Source: an uncultured Dehalococcoidia bacterium | GTDB taxonomy: Bacteria; Chloroflexota; Dehalococcoidia; Lucifugimonadales; UBA1123 | Direction: 5' to 3' | DNA: 64,000 bases | NCBI GenBank assembly: GCA_951812505.1 | Contig: CATOSI010000001.1 | Coordinates: forward strand, 983,273-1,047,272 | Part shown: in pieces, positions 26,394 through 34,376 of the stretch | Layout: each line of letters starts with the position of its first letter | Position numbering within the stretch: the stretch's first letter is position 1 | Made by a program: the position numbers and the translations under genes | The notes under the pieces: generated by a model | The model's database searches: none | Told to the model about the DNA's origin: nothing | The model's input: only the letters and a program-made list of their open reading frames with translations

Positions 26394-27053
26394 ATGGGTT
26401 TTTGGGACGACTATCTGAGGAAGCCGCCGTCTGAGGTCTATTTCCCGGCGGGTCGGGAAGATGACCCGGAGGCGTACCATTGTGTTCGTTGGATAGGATA
26501 TGAGGGAGGATTGGAAATAGACGAGCTATGGGATTTCGGTAAGGGGGTGCGCGGAATAGGTATATGGCCTCCAAAGATGGACTTCACCAAATATGGAGGT
26601 GAGACACTTTGCGGACTAAGAATTGAGTCCGGCAGTAAAATGTACGGACCGCGTTGGCGATCCATTGAAGGGGATGGCCGTTCGACGGAACCTCCCAGTA
26701 CACATAACCTATACGAGGTGTTAGCTGACCTCAATGGAATCACATGCAAAGTGTGTAGGAAAAGGTTGATGTACGGTATTTCTCGAATTATTGAGGATTT
26801 GACCTTCCTCCGAAGTACAGTGGTCTGGGATTCTGCGGGCGAAGAGTACATATCACGAGAACCGTTGGTACATGGTAAGTACGTTATCTCTTCGGAGCAT
26901 AGGGAAGACGGTATATACTCTGAAGTGTATCGCCACCGATGCCAAAATGCGAGAGAGGCAATCAATCCACAACTGGTAGATGATGTGAAGGAGCCCGAGC
27001 GTATCACTTGCCCGGACTGCTTGGCGAATCTCGATTCAGAGGCAATACCGTAG
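26394..27053 (+). CDS. Hypothetical protein with a split CxxC zinc site
   Basis: A 219-residue soluble protein that I do not recognise. The N-terminal part has mixed strands (YHCVRWIGYEGGLEIDELWD, GIGIWPPKMDFTKYGG). The C-terminal half contains CKVCRKR (about residue 119) and CPDCLANLD (about 207), which may form one zinc knuckle, with a YRHRCQNAREA stretch between. An AGGAGG ribosome site lies 8 bases before the ATG. No operon partner. It lies among accessory genes and could belong to the mobile island. Confidence 0.6.
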   Translation: MGFWDDYLRKPPSEVYFPAGREDDPEAYHCVRWIGYEGGLEIDELWDFGKGVRGIGIWPPKMDFTKYGGETLCGLRIESGSKMYGPRWRSIEGDGRSTEPPSTHNLYEVLADLNGITCKVCRKRLMYGISRIIEDLTFLRSTVVWDSAGEEYISREPLVHGKYVISSEHREDGIYSEVYRHRCQNAREAINPQLVDDVKEPERITCPDCLANLDSEAIP

Positions 27054-27416
27054 TGCTTTGGTGGTCCTTCGGGGAGATGCTCGGAAGCTACGTTTTGGTG
27101 AACTTTTGACACAAGTATGAGACTTTATTCAGCCATGTGGACATTTAACACGTAGCCTAATCCGAGGTAGAAGAAAGAGGATCATGTGGGTGGCACGATT
27201 TTCTGGTTTCGGCAGTTCAAAGGCGGCTAGCCAGAACAGTCCGATGCTGATGACTGTCTTCCATGCTGTGGGGTGCAACTTCGCTCCACCCCATATCTTC
27301 TAATTTGCATAAGAGACATGGGGCGTCCTTTCGGCGGACTTCACATAACGAACATAGGATGACCCTGACTGAGACCTGCGCTCTGACTTGACATAAGGAC
27401 TATTGGGCGAACGAAT
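27054..27416. other. Intergenic region, nothing recognised
   Basis: About 360 bases between convergent genes. No hairpin with a U-tract and no coding signature were found. Confidence 0.5.
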
Positions 27417-27905
27417 CTATCCTGGCGCTAACTCCGCCGCGACCGCTGCCGGCAGCGTCCACACGACCTGTCGACCATCTATCGAGACCGGCTCCACGCG
27501 CCGCAGGTCATGGAACACCCACAGCCACCTGCCCATCGAGAAGTCCCCGTAGGGGTCAGTCGTAATTGTCGCGTCATACTCCGGTCCGTCGCCGAGTTCG
27601 CCGAAGCCGCGACAATTAACGATTCCACTGGAGTCCGGCTCGCACATCACCTGCAGGCACTCGATCAGCCGGGCGGTCGCCACGACAGTGCCCATCGGCA
27701 TGGAGTGAGAACCGCCGTCGCGCCGGAGAACGACGCGCTGGACCTCGATGTTCCACTCCGTTGGCCGGGGTTCTCGCTTTCCCGCATGGATGGGAATCCG
27801 CTCGCCTGTGAGATTCATGGGAGCGGGCCAGGACAGTGTCTCGACTTTCTTGAGTCCCCAGACCATTAGCCGGTCTCACAGTTGATGCAGGGTCAGGACT
27901 CTCAT
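27417..27905 (-). pseudogene. ASCH-domain protein with an early nonsense codon
   Basis: The minus strand encodes a PUA-like ASCH domain: LMVWGLKKVETLSWPAP, RIPIHAGKREPRP, MGTVVATARLIECLQV, then FSMGRWLWVFHDLRRVEP. ASCH proteins bind RNA or act on modified cytidines. The expected beginning, MxxLTLHQPWA, is present from 27905 as MRVLTLHQL, but the conserved tryptophan position is TGA (27876-27878), followed by DRLMVWG. Translation could restart at ATG 27866, giving 149 residues without the first strand. One change, TGG to TGA, explains the lesion. A sequencing error is possible. UGA readthrough is unlikely. Confidence 0.75.
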
Positions 27906-28245
27906 CACTTCGCACTCCGGCGCTGTTATGCCCACAGAGGTTACACAGAAAGAATATCACTCAGGGGAAAAGCCCTCTCACGATTCGCGGCATGACGAAG
28001 TGGAAGGATTTCAGCACGACACCTGAATAACGCGCGTCGCCCGGCGGTCCGTACAGCCAGGGCTGATTCGACTATTCCATACTGATCGCACCCCGAACAG
28101 GCGTGAACCCACTTGAGTGTTACAGATGTGACTCACGATTTTCTCCGAATGAGACACTATTGATGTTCGGTCTGTAAGAGCCCTGATGCCAGACTGTCGA
28201 CAGATGTCCACAACGGGACAGTACCACAGCGATAGGAGTGCAGAA
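27906..28245. other. Intergenic region, nothing recognised
   Basis: About 340 bases between divergent genes. A TTGATG/TGTAAG-like promoter could be drawn but is not convincing. No coding signature. Confidence 0.45.
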
Positions 28246-29496
28246 ATGAACAGGAACTTTCTGATGGCAGCTATTTCAGCAACCGCATTCATGGGGCTTT
28301 CAGTCCTGGTCGGCTGTTCGAGCAGCGCCGGCGACTGGGAGATTGAAACGGCGTCACTCAAAGCGCCTGCACCGGCGTCTGCGCCGGCGCCCGAAGCGCC
28401 CGCACTGGCGGCCCCGGCAGGGGCAGCGCCGGCGGACGCAGTGATATCCGAATCCGTTTCGGCAGAATCATATGAAGAGTGGCAGGCGACGTCTCTGTCC
28501 GCCGGCGAGATCGACGACAATCAGAGATGGGACGAGTACCTTGAGTACCGCAGCGAGTACGAGGGTCCGAAGGTCCACGACCTCGACGTGTCGGAGAGAT
28601 ACGTCGTCACGGTGCGTGGGGCAGACGGGCGCCCCATCCCGAACTCAGAGGTATCGGTCCTGACAGGAGACAGTGAACTGTTCAGCGGACAGACATATGC
28701 CAACGGACAGACGGTGTTCTTCCCAAGGATGTACGAGGACGGAGCCAACGCTCAGAACTTCGAGGTCCGTGTGGAGAAGGGCAACCTCAGCGAGTCTCTG
28801 GAGTTCGCCAGGGGCGAAACTGACGAGTGGGTGGTGGACCTGGACCTGGATGAGCGGTTCGTCGAGTCAGTTCCGCTGGACCTGCTGTTCCTGCTGGACG
28901 CCACCGGGAGCATGTCCGACGAGATAGATCAGATCAAGTCCACCATGCTGTCCATCTCGGAGCGCATCAACGCGCTTCCGTCGGAGCCGGACCTTCGATT
29001 CGGGATGGTCACCTACAGGGACAGGGGAGACGACTTCGTAACGCGGACATACCCCTTCGATACGGACGTCCAGAAGTTCGTGCATTCAATCAGGGGAGTC
29101 GAGGCGGACGGCGGGAACGACAACCCGGAGTCCCTCAACGAGGCGCTCCACGTTGCGATGAACGACCTCGATTGGAGAGAAGGGGACGCCATACGCCTGG
29201 TGTTCCTCATAGCGGACGCTCCTCCCCACCTGGACTACGAGGATGACTACGACTACGCCGTGGAGATGCGGGACGCCGCGGGCAGAGGCATCAAGATATT
29301 TCCAATCGCCTCGAGTGGACTGGACGTTCAGGGAGAGTACATATTCCGGCAACTCGCACTGCACACGATGGGAAGGTTCATATTCATCCTGTACGGCGGA
29401 AGCACACCGCACGATGTCGGGCAGTACTCGGTGGAGAATCTGGACGACCTCATAGTGGAACTTGTGGAGGAGGAACTGGCGCATCTGGCCGGGTGA
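28246..29496 (+). CDS. VWA-domain lipoprotein
   Basis: A 416-residue exported lipoprotein. The lipobox VLVGC places Cys24 at the mature N-terminus. An Ala/Pro-rich flexible linker (about 38-68) leads to an Ig/CNA-like beta domain (about 108-205, YVVTVRGADGRPIPNSEV). A von Willebrand A domain follows (about 212-400) with MIDAS residues Asp218-x-Thr220-x-Ser222 (DATGS), a threonine later in GMVTYRD, and FLIADAPPH. Such proteins sit on the cell surface and bind ligands through the metal site. The start at 28246 is preferred because AGGAG lies 7 bases upstream and the signal peptide begins there. An upstream in-frame ATG at 28186 would spoil the signal. Confidence 0.85.
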   Translation: MNRNFLMAAISATAFMGLSVLVGCSSSAGDWEIETASLKAPAPASAPAPEAPALAAPAGAAPADAVISESVSAESYEEWQATSLSAGEIDDNQRWDEYLEYRSEYEGPKVHDLDVSERYVVTVRGADGRPIPNSEVSVLTGDSELFSGQTYANGQTVFFPRMYEDGANAQNFEVRVEKGNLSESLEFARGETDEWVVDLDLDERFVESVPLDLLFLLDATGSMSDEIDQIKSTMLSISERINALPSEPDLRFGMVTYRDRGDDFVTRTYPFDTDVQKFVHSIRGVEADGGNDNPESLNEALHVAMNDLDWREGDAIRLVFLIADAPPHLDYEDDYDYAVEMRDAAGRGIKIFPIASSGLDVQGEYIFRQLALHTMGRFIFILYGGSTPHDVGQYSVENLDDLIVELVEEELAHLAG

Positions 29497-29530
29497 CCGG
29501 CCCGAAGAGGTTCCCCCGCCCTTGACAGCC

Positions 29531-29699
29531 ATGGAACTCGCCGATATATCCACTGCTGAAGTATGGCCTCTTGAAAGAGAGGATATTGAGCTGGCCCGGC
29601 AGCTGTACGTGCAATATCCTGAGCTGCGTGCGCGGGACAAGCCCCATCAAGACCTTCGACCAGGCTTTCCTCTCTGTTGCCGGCGAGTCCAGGACCTAG
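29531..29699 (+). pseudogene. VapC-type PIN toxin remnant
   Basis: Two frames give ADISTAEVWPLEREDIELAR, LYVQYPELRARD and, after a gap, IKTFDQAFLSVAGESR. These match the second half of VapC PIN-domain RNases (helix with DIELA...YPxLRARD, then the final SFDxAFDxVPG strand). The catalytic N-terminal part and the LHxA segment after ARD are missing. It is a decayed toxin gene, and no VapB antitoxin is visible. Confidence 0.7.
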
Positions 29700-29909
29700 A
29701 ATTTGGAAGACAGGCGGTCGACTGGACAGTTGCTGGCAGGACCGTCTGAGGACGACGTGCATCAAAACACCGAGCGGGACATTTGTGGGCATTATGTCCC
29801 ATCGGGTTCTGCGAATCTCTCGCGGATGATTGTAGTGCAGCTCCTGGCAGTACGTTATCTCACTGCGTAACGAGTACAGCGAGATAAGAAGCAGAACTTC
29901 AGCAGCCTG

Positions 29910-30974
29910 TTAGTCTTCCGACCAGAGTGAGTCATACGCCTCGCGGTACGCGTCAGCGAGAGCCTCGAGGAAATTGTCTGATATTTCACCCCAGTATGTC
30001 TTCCCAGGGTTTATTTCGTCGCCAGTAACCTCTTCCAGCCGCTGTTTGGCTGCTGGAGCATACAGGTCGAACTGTCTTCCATTGAACTGAGGATAACCGT
30101 AACCGCCGTTGTTTACGATATTAACAAGTCCTATGTCCATCTCGGGAAACCTGATCCTCAGAAAGGCTCTGTTTTTGCCGAGACTGGTTGAAAGAGAAGC
30201 GATTCCCTCTTTCTCCAGCGACAGGGCGAACTGATACAGACGCTGCAATTTCTCTACATACTCCTCACGCGCGCCGCTGACCGACTCGACAAAGTCGTCT
30301 CCGCCACCCGAAATCTGCACCTGGCCCCGGGACTCGGCCTCCCTCTGCCTGTCTCTCAGTTGCACCATGTAGTCTGCGGCCTCCGGCATGGGAAGCACCT
30401 GGGTTCTTTCCACGAACACGGATCCATTCACTTTGTAGGGCTGAAGCTTGACACAGGTGATGTTTATGCCGACATCGCTCAGCCAGAGGACGCTGGTGGT
30501 CAGTTCCGTGGAGAAATTGGCCAACGCCAGGATGATACGCGGGTTGCGAGTCGATATGCTGATCTGGTCTTCGTATGCTCCGAGATGGTCCCGGATGCGG
30601 GATTCGGCTTCTCCCTCGATACCACGTATATCCATATAGCCCTGGTGGGCGTCAATAGACTGCTCCAGGGTCATGTTCGCTACCATGGCCGCGTAGCGGA
30701 CAGCCTGCAGGTCCATCAGGCTGTCCTGGTCCTCCCGCTTCAGTTCGACCACCACCAGCCGTCCATCAGCATCAAGGCCTAGCAAGTCGATACGCCGGCT
30801 GGACTCCACCCAGTCGCCATACTCTTCCGCGAGGATGAATAAACCCTCTTCCAGAAGATGGGGCTGGTCTCGGAGCATTCGTTGCAGATCGTAGCGCTCG
30901 TAGATGCCCTCTGCCCCGAAGGAGGTCTCCTCAAGTTCCTCAAACTCTTCGTCCGTCATCTTGTATATCGCCAT
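29910..30974 (-). CDS. NucS-like PD-(D/E)XK nuclease
   Basis: A 354-residue protein with an N-terminal nuclease domain of the DUF91/NucS C-terminal type. The core is SSRRIDLLGLDADGRLVVVE followed by LKRE, giving Asp63, Glu77 and Lys79 as the catalytic set. A QAVRYAAMVANM helix follows. The rest (about 150-350) is an unassigned helical and beta region including a coiled stretch (RDRQREAESRG). Proteins with this nuclease core are found in repair enzymes and as defence-associated nucleases. Unlike NucS the nuclease domain is N-terminal here. A GAGG site lies 8 bases before the ATG. It is monocistronic, opposite in direction to the Mrr-like gene 299 bases away. Confidence 0.78.
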   Translation of the reverse strand: MAIYKMTDEEFEELEETSFGAEGIYERYDLQRMLRDQPHLLEEGLFILAEEYGDWVESSRRIDLLGLDADGRLVVVELKREDQDSLMDLQAVRYAAMVANMTLEQSIDAHQGYMDIRGIEGEAESRIRDHLGAYEDQISISTRNPRIILALANFSTELTTSVLWLSDVGINITCVKLQPYKVNGSVFVERTQVLPMPEAADYMVQLRDRQREAESRGQVQISGGGDDFVESVSGAREEYVEKLQRLYQFALSLEKEGIASLSTSLGKNRAFLRIRFPEMDIGLVNIVNNGGYGYPQFNGRQFDLYAPAAKQRLEEVTGDEINPGKTYWGEISDNFLEALADAYREAYDSLWSED

Positions 30975-31273
30975 GTCGTTGCCTCGGTGTGTATGGATCA
31001 GTGTGTGCGATGCAGAAGTTTACCACCTCAATGGTTGTTAAGTGAGTGATCCTGTCACGCTCTCAAGCGGTATTACCGCGGAACGGAGTGCATGGCGCTA
31101 GCTATAGACCAGCCGCCCACAGAGAGACTAATAGCATCCTAGGATATTTCCTATCGGATCTGTATTGCTCAAAAAGTGTGTCGCAAGGTCCCTTCTGTTG
31201 ACAATGAGTTTCGGGTGGAGCAAAGTGAAACAATTCCTAACTCTGGACAATCCGTCATCCAACAGGAGATAAC

Positions 31274-32239
31274 ATGACTAACGTCTGGGTGGTTCGAGCA
31301 GAATTTGGCAAGTACACAGAACATTTTGTAAATGGTGGCTATGTTGGCATTGGCTGGATTCCGGATCAGGAACTGGGGCAGATGAAAAGCCGCGAGGATC
31401 TTGACCAAGCCTACCGAGAAACTTATCCAGACGATACGAGCGAATACAAAATTGGAACCCAGGTCGGGCAGATTTCACGTTTTCTCTTCGACATCAGAGC
31501 CGGCGACTATGTGATTACGCCGCCCAACAACACTGCATGGCTTCATTTCGGTAAGATCGAAAGCGACCCGTCGTACTTTTACCCTGGCGAAAGCGACGGG
31601 TGTCCGTATCGACACCGGCGAAGGGTAGCATGGGAGAAGACACGCCTGAGACGTGCCGACTTTTCGGTTCCATTCCAGCAGACGATCAAAGCGTCGTTAA
31701 CAGTGTTTAGAGTTTCACAACGTGAAGAGTTCCTGGCGAAGATAGGAGTGATAACTCCCCCTCGTCCACCGATGTACGATCCATACCAGACCGTCCTTGA
31801 ACGAATCCTTGAACTCGATCCTTCCGAGTTTGAGATACTCATCGAGCACTTGCTAACCGCTCTTGGTTTCGAGGGTACTGAGGTGACTGGAAAGCCGGGG
31901 GATGGTGGAGTGGATGTGATTGGTGAACTGAATGTGTCTAACCTCGCCAGTGTGAGTATTTATGTTCAGGCTAAGAGACATAAATTGGGGTCAAAAGTCA
32001 GCCGGAACGATGTCATGAAGCTTCGCCAGATGATCCCATTTGGAGGTCAAGGAGCAGTCATCACAACAGCTGACTACCATCACGCGGCGCCCGATATAGC
32101 ATTCGAGCAAGGTTTCCCTCGCATCGGTCTTATCAACGGCCAACAATTGGTTGACCTGCTGACTGAGCACTGGACTTCTATTCCCTTGGATTTCCAAGAA
32201 AGGTTGGGCCTGAAGCCAGGGTTAGTGTGGCAGAGGTGA
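31274..32239 (+). CDS. Mrr-type restriction endonuclease with PUA-like N-terminus
   Basis: A 321-residue protein of the Mrr_cat superfamily. The N-terminal half (WVVRAEFGKYTEHFVNGGYV, GIGWIP, RAGDYVITPP, HFGKIES) is a sensor-like domain often found before Mrr nucleases. The C-terminal half has the nuclease core LDPSEFEILIEHLLTALGFE, then GDGGVDVIG (Asp214) and VQAKR (Gln232, Lys234). Mrr-like enzymes cut foreign or methylated DNA (type IV restriction). All core residues are present. AGGAG lies 6 bases before the ATG. No methyltransferase is adjacent, consistent with modification-dependent cleavage. Placement in the nuclease-rich island supports a defence role. Confidence 0.85.
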   Translation: MTNVWVVRAEFGKYTEHFVNGGYVGIGWIPDQELGQMKSREDLDQAYRETYPDDTSEYKIGTQVGQISRFLFDIRAGDYVITPPNNTAWLHFGKIESDPSYFYPGESDGCPYRHRRRVAWEKTRLRRADFSVPFQQTIKASLTVFRVSQREEFLAKIGVITPPRPPMYDPYQTVLERILELDPSEFEILIEHLLTALGFEGTEVTGKPGDGGVDVIGELNVSNLASVSIYVQAKRHKLGSKVSRNDVMKLRQMIPFGGQGAVITTADYHHAAPDIAFEQGFPRIGLINGQQLVDLLTEHWTSIPLDFQERLGLKPGLVWQR

Positions 32240-32421
32240 TTTCCCGTCATCTGAATTCGGGCTCATTAACTCAATCTTAGCTCGGTCCAGGAGTGCGGCC
32301 AGTACGAGTTCCGGGAACTATAGGTACCCTGTCAGCCCCTAAATTGGCGACTGGGGGCATTCTGTCCTATCGACTGTTATCAAACCATGGCGCATATATC
32401 CCAGGAAGAGTCTCAAACGAT

Positions 32422-32718
32422 TCACTGACGGCCCAAGAGCCCCTGGAATGCATCGCGGGCTTCGTCAAGAAGTCGATCCGGGTCTTGTTGATATTCAGTC
32501 CAGATACTCTTTGTCAGCTTGGCCGCTTTGCTCAGTCCCACTCCTGGCATTGATGTGTCAAGAGAATCGAAGTTACACTTCCGCATCCAAATGGATGCCT
32601 CTGAGCGGTTCATCACCCGGGCAAGCTCCGTAATCGCAGCGTCCCTTATCCGAACACCCCCAGATCGGAGGTGGAATACGGCAAGGTCCTGTTCGCGAGT
32701 CCAACTGTTTCGTGCCAT
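32422..32718 (-). CDS. Small HTH-like protein
   Basis: A 98-residue protein starting MARNSWTREQDLAVFHLRSG. The segment AAITELARVMNRSEASIWMR resembles the recognition part of a helix-turn-helix that checks for related genes near HNH or restriction loci. The rest (GLSKAAKLTKSIWTEYQQDP, RLLDEARDAFQGLL) is helical. The start at 32718 is preceded by AGGA. I know similar small proteins beside nuclease genes but cannot name a function. Confidence 0.55.
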   Translation of the reverse strand: MARNSWTREQDLAVFHLRSGGVRIRDAAITELARVMNRSEASIWMRKCNFDSLDTSMPGVGLSKAAKLTKSIWTEYQQDPDRLLDEARDAFQGLLGRQ

Positions 32719-32836
32719 TTGACTATCCTGATGACTCACTGTGGCTCTTTTTCAATTGCAGTGTGCGCTCAACCTTTCCCGTATGGGTCAGTTCATTCTG
32801 AGCATCTAATGCTTTCATCTACACTGTCATATCGCC

Positions 32837-33046
32837 CTATTGCTCCGTTGCCTCTGAAATGCGCCATCCGTCGATCACCTCGGATAGTGTGACCTGGATG
32901 TTGTCATCGCCGCGGAGTTCACTCAGGCGGGCCAGTGCCTCGACTACTGTCTGGGCGCTGGCAGTAGCTTGCGTCCTGGTGGCGTGGAATTCCAGGTGTG
33001 CTTCAGTCCAGTCCGGCATTTCGATGACAATCATGTAGTCCGGCAT
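32837..33046 (-). CDS. Small hypothetical protein
   Basis: A 69-residue acidic protein (MPDYMIVIEMPDWTEAHLEF...) with a ferredoxin-like alternation of strand, helix, strand (FHATRTQATASAQTVVEALA, IQVTLSEVIDGWRI). No family is recognised. GGGAG precedes the ATG. It lies 24 bases downstream of the GIY-YIG gene at 33071 on the same strand, so the two are probably co-transcribed. Confidence 0.6.
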   Translation of the reverse strand: MPDYMIVIEMPDWTEAHLEFHATRTQATASAQTVVEALARLSELRGDDNIQVTLSEVIDGWRISEATEQ

Positions 33047-33070
33047 TATTCTGAGCTCCCGCTGCTGTCG

Positions 33071-33484
33071 CTAATCCCAGAAACGATACTGGCCGTCCGA
33101 GGTCTTGTTGTGCTTGGGAAGCCGCCCCGCCCTGCGCTGGTATCCCTGTATCTTCCTGGACTCCAGTTTCTCGGCGGACCTTCGGGACATTCGCCCAGAC
33201 TCCACGACCATCTCGCCACCCCTGGTCAGCTTCCCAGATCTGGTGTGCTGTGAGGCCCTTCGCCCGGGATTGTTCGTCGTTCCCACGTAGGTCCGCTTCC
33301 CCCTGGAGTTGTAGATGGAATAGACCACCGCCTTTTTCTGGGATGATTTACTGGTCCTGGACTTCGAGGATCTGCCTGAACCGGACGACGAGCCACGGCG
33401 GGAGCTCCTGCCCGAGCTGTGTGCCTTGCCGCCATACGACCGTCCCCCGCGGAAGCCGCCGCCACGAAACCCTCTTCCTGCCAT
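33071..33484 (-). CDS. GIY-YIG nuclease-like protein with RG-rich N-terminus
   Basis: A 137-residue protein. Residues 1-50 are a Gly/Arg/Ser-rich basic tail (GRGFRGGGFRGGRSYGG) likely to bind nucleic acid. Residues 51-130 are a GIY-YIG-type domain (VVYSIYNSRGKRTYVGTTNN, GRRASQH), ending in HNKTSDGQ. That ending and the spacing match the GIY-YIG protein at 25473-26030 (YNRTTDGQ). GAGGAG lies upstream of the ATG. The first motif (YSIY-YVG) is a common variant. Function unknown; it could be a homing-type or repair-type nuclease. Confidence 0.72.
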   Translation of the reverse strand: MAGRGFRGGGFRGGRSYGGKAHSSGRSSRRGSSSGSGRSSKSRTSKSSQKKAVVYSIYNSRGKRTYVGTTNNPGRRASQHTRSGKLTRGGEMVVESGRMSRRSAEKLESRKIQGYQRRAGRLPKHNKTSDGQYRFWD

Positions 33485-34077
33485 TTTCTTCTCCTCAGAT
33501 AAGGAATATTGTTGACTGGAGAATCACGGGATGGACAGCCCAGTCTGTTTTCCTGTGTGTAATATAATCCCGGACTAATGAAGTGACAACCGGCGTCCCT
33601 ATAATGGCGCTCCAAGAGAGATGAAATGCAGGCGGAATCACAATATACCTGACAAAACTACGCGGACTCGGTACTAAGCGAGAGGACGTTGTACTTTCGA
33701 GAAACGGATCGCCCTATCACTCGGCGGGCAGGAACCGTATTGAGACGATTCTCTACTGCGAACATTAACTTAGGCCGCCTGCTTAGGGCGGAGTCTTGGG
33801 CCCCAAATCTCAAAAACCCTTTGGCCCTGCGACTCGGGAGAATCGTCGGTGCCGGATACGCCGTGTAGCTTCAGACCGCAGTGGAGGTAGGGACTGTGTC
33901 TCTGTTCGCCAGTCGCGAACTGTCGGCGTGCACGGTCCGAGAGTTCCGTGCACGCCCCGGCACCCGTCATATGGGGGAGATGCGGGTGTTACCCGGCTTC
34001 CTTCGCCGCCATATCGGTTGATGACGGGGTGTGCCATTCTCCCGGGCCTCGAAGAGCGGCTGTCCGCCCCTAGACCT
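33485..34077. other. Gap with a strong hairpin, no gene recognised
   Basis: About 590 bases. Open frames of 60-118 codons occur on both strands but have no ribosome site or family signature. It contains the perfect inverted repeat at 33925-33956. Confidence 0.5.
33925..33956. repeat. Perfect 11-bp inverted repeat (hairpin)
   Basis: GGCGTGCACGG at 33925-33935 and its exact complement at 33946-33956 enclose a 10-base loop. The stem is very GC-rich and has no U-tract on either side. It could be an RNA hairpin, an operator or a recombination site. Confidence 0.7.
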
Positions 34078-34222
34078 TCACGCTTTATTGTCCATTGACG
34101 CCGCGGTTTCCCCACAGGAAGGACAGAATCCTGGGTGGTGATATACGGTCGCCCCGCAGAACTCACACCTCGATGTCGAACTCGCCAGTGTAGCAGACGA
34201 CTTTCGCAAGTTCTTCGGACAT
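34078..34222 (-). pseudogene. Small zinc-ribbon protein, apparently frameshifted
   Basis: From ATG at 34222 the minus strand reads MSEELAKVVCYTGEFDIEV and stops. One base over, it continues as CEFCGATVYHHPGFCPSCGE and TAASMDNKA to 34078. The second part is a clear CxxC...CxxC ribbon. A one-base shift near 34165 would fuse them into about 47 residues. It may be a real lesion or an error. An alternative longer N-terminus in the ribbon frame (from 34329) looks unlike protein. Confidence 0.5.
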
Positions 34223-34376
34223 CTCTTCGGTCGTCTTGACTGCGTCTGTCGATTCGGTGATCTCTCGCGTCTCAACACCCACTTCGGATAGTCTTGCACA
34301 TCACAGAACCGTTGTACTATATAAATCATACAAGAGCAAATATCCGGCTGGAAACCTGGCCGGTCGGACCCTCTCC

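Noticed and set aside
33800..34110. Possible structured RNA or group II intron end
   Set aside because: No domain V-like hairpin, no GTGYG start, no reverse transcriptase nearby; only the single 11-bp hairpin is solid.
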